From: Methylococcaceae bacterium UBA662
Lineage (GTDB): Bacteria; Pseudomonadota; Gammaproteobacteria; Methylococcales; Methylomonadaceae
NCBI GenBank assembly: GCA_002299425.1
Contig: DBNW01000049.1
Coordinates: 585-15,999, forward strand
Direction: 5' to 3'
Length of the DNA stretch: 15,415 bases
Both the position numbers and the translations under genes were made by a program. Shown one piece after another: positions 14,154 through 15,415 of this stretch. The notes under the pieces were generated by a model. It did not search any database. It worked only from the letters and a program-made list of their open reading frames with translations, and was not told where the DNA came from. Each line of letters starts with the position of its first letter. Position 1 is the first letter of the stretch.

Positions 14154-14533
14154 AGCCACCGTTTTTGTTGTTGGGCGCAGTCTGCGCCTTTGTCGCCGTA
14201 GCCATGGGGGCGTTCGGGGCGCACGGCTTGAAGGCCGTGTTGACGCCGGGGCAGTTGGCGGTTTACCAGACCGCCGTCCATTACCAAATGTGGCATGCGC
14301 TGGGCTTGATCGGCATTGCCTGCCTCGAGCAGATTTTTCCCGCAGGCGCAGCACTGCTGCGCTGGGCCGGCTGGCTGATGTTGGCCGGCATTGTGTTGTT
14401 TTCCGGCAGTTTGTACGGGCTGGTTTTGTTCGGTTTTAGTGCTTTAGGCCTGATCACCCCGTTCGGCGGGGCCAGCTTTTTGGCGGCGTGGTTGCTTTTG
14501 GCCGTTACCGCGCATCGGCATACCCAAAGGTGA
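14150..14533 (+). CDS. DUF423 family small membrane protein (YgdD-like)
   Basis: This 127-residue integral membrane protein of unknown function has about four hydrophobic helices (roughly residues 5-24, 47-60, 70-92 and 100-122). It carries the DUF423 signatures GAFGAHGLK, YQTAVHYQMWHALGLI, GIVLFSGSLY and ITPFGGASFLAAW. ATG 14150 is chosen because it gives the usual MKPPFLLLGAVCAF start and overlaps the moaB stop as ATGA; an upstream in-frame ATG at 14111 would add 13 residues from inside moaB. GGAAAA just precedes the start and GAGG lies further upstream. The family is widespread in bacteria without an established role, and the pairing with moaB and pepN gives no clear hint. Confidence 0.9.
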   Translation: MKPPFLLLGAVCAFVAVAMGAFGAHGLKAVLTPGQLAVYQTAVHYQMWHALGLIGIACLEQIFPAGAALLRWAGWLMLAGIVLFSGSLYGLVLFGFSALGLITPFGGASFLAAWLLLAVTAHRHTQR

Positions 14534-14537
14534 CACC

Positions 14538-15415
14538 ATGCAAAAACCCCTCCCTAAAGCCGTTTACCTGAAAGACTACGCTGTACCGGATTACTTGGTT
14601 CATACCGTAACCCTGGACATCCAACTTGACGAAGAACGCACGCAAGTGAATTCCCGGTTGGTCATCCGCCGCAACCCAGCCAGCCAGGTGTGCGATGCGC
14701 CGTTGGTGTTGGCAGGAGAAGGGCTGGAATTGCTCGGCGTGGCATTAAACGGCGTGGATCTGGCTGCCGGCCAATACCGGCAAAGCCCCGATGCGTTGAC
14801 TCTCCCGGCCGTCCCGCAACAAGGTGAGTTCACCGTTACCCTCGCCAACCTCATCAACCCCAAGGCCAACACCGCGCTGGAGGGCTTGTATTTGTCCGGC
14901 GGCCTGCTTTGCACCCAATGCGAGGCCGAAGGCTTTCGAAAAATCACCTATTACCTAGACCGGCCCGATGTGATGGCGAAATTCACCACCACCTTGACAG
15001 CCGACAAAAGCCGTTACCCGGTGCTGCTGTCCAACGGCAACCCGGTTGCCAGCGGCGAATGCGACGATGGCCGCCATTGGGTGACGTGGGTAGACCCGTT
15101 CGCTAAACCCTGTTATCTGTTCGCGCTGGTGGCCGGTCAGTTAGAATGCGTCGAAGACCGTTTCACTACCTGCTCCGGGCGCGACATCGGCCTGAAAATT
15201 TATGTCGAGGCGCACGATGCCGACAAATGCGGCCACGCTTTGCAGGCCTTAAAAAACGCCATGCGTTGGGATGAAGAAGTCTATGGCCGTGAATACGATT
15301 TAGATGGCTACATGATTGTCGCGGTCAGCCATTTCAACATGGGAGCGATGGAAAACAAGGGCTTGAACATTTTCAACACCCAGTTCGTGCTGGCCCGCCC
15401 CGACACCGCCACCGA
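14538..15415 (+). CDS. pepN: Aminopeptidase N, M1 family (PepN), 3' end cut by window edge
   Basis: PepN is a cytoplasmic zinc aminopeptidase of the M1 family that removes N-terminal residues during peptide turnover. The window holds about the first 292 residues of an expected 870-890. Visible are the N-terminal beta domain opening with KAVYLKDYAVPDYLVHTV, the substrate-amine-binding glutamate E129 in CTQCEAEGFRKITYYLDRPD and the exopeptidase motif GAMENKG (269-275), preceded by VSHFNM. The zinc motif HExxH and the second ligand would lie just beyond the right edge, so catalytic completeness cannot be checked here. ATG 14538 has AAGG 8 nt upstream, at the end of the DUF423 gene, whose stop is only 4 nt away; co-transcription with moaB and DUF423 is likely. 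The Glu-containing QCEAEGFRKITYY pattern is that of the gammaproteobacterial E. coli-like PepN. Confidence 0.96.
   Translation, partial: MQKPLPKAVYLKDYAVPDYLVHTVTLDIQLDEERTQVNSRLVIRRNPASQVCDAPLVLAGEGLELLGVALNGVDLAAGQYRQSPDALTLPAVPQQGEFTVTLANLINPKANTALEGLYLSGGLLCTQCEAEGFRKITYYLDRPDVMAKFTTTLTADKSRYPVLLSNGNPVASGECDDGRHWVTWVDPFAKPCYLFALVAGQLECVEDRFTTCSGRDIGLKIYVEAHDADKCGHALQALKNAMRWDEEVYGREYDLDGYMIVAVSHFNMGAMENKGLNIFNTQFVLARPDTAT

Noticed and set aside
1..15415. CRISPR array, tRNA, rRNA, insertion sequence or integrase
   Set aside because: No regularly spaced repeats, cloverleaf-like sequences, transposase motifs or terminal inverted repeats were seen on reading both strands.

Overview
The window looks like chromosomal DNA from a gammaproteobacterium, most likely a type I methanotroph of the Methylococcales. 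That placement is an inference. It rests on the C30 carotenoid gene order crtN - aldehyde dehydrogenase - crtP, known from Methylomonas, together with a gammaproteobacterial-type ccm cluster, a MetA-type homoserine acyltransferase and a gammaproteobacterial M1 aminopeptidase N. No rRNA or tRNA is present to test it.

Minus strand, 7128 down to 1. Reading in the direction of transcription, the first genes are a broken small gene (6912-7128), a P-loop ATPase of unknown role (6053-6898) and metA (4968-6032). These look like one unit. After a 210-nt gap with a possible promoter come ccmC, ccmD and ccmE, tightly packed. ccmF follows but runs off the left edge. These genes build the System I machinery that delivers haem to c-type cytochromes: CcmC/D load haem onto CcmE, and CcmF takes part in attaching it to the apocytochrome.

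The most interesting item lies between ccmE and ccmF. It is a two-gene, lower-GC cassette (1602-3352) coding for an SMC/RecF-like AAA ATPase and a PIN-fold nuclease with all four acidic residues. The two overlap by 4 nt (GTGA). The design resembles ATPase-plus-effector anti-phage modules such as Septu and PARIS, but with a PIN nuclease as partner, and it interrupts a housekeeping operon.

Plus strand, 7293 to 15415. A periplasmic DegQ/DegP-type protease (7293-8663) ends at a strong rho-independent terminator. The C30 carotenoid operon follows: crtN (8854-10413) desaturates the C30 backbone, crtP (11995-13485) oxidises its terminal methyl groups, and the aldehyde dehydrogenase between them (10423-11994) would convert the resulting aldehyde to an acid. 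No C30 synthase (crtM/sqs) is present. Next come moaB (13638-14153, molybdenum cofactor), a DUF423 membrane protein that overlaps it by 4 nt, and the start of pepN, which runs off the right edge.

Non-coding stretches are short. The only gene-free stretch over 300 nt would be 6899-7292. It holds the degenerate small gene and then a divergent regulatory region with a palindrome, a hairpin and a possible ECF-type promoter. No CRISPR array, insertion sequence, tRNA or rRNA was seen.
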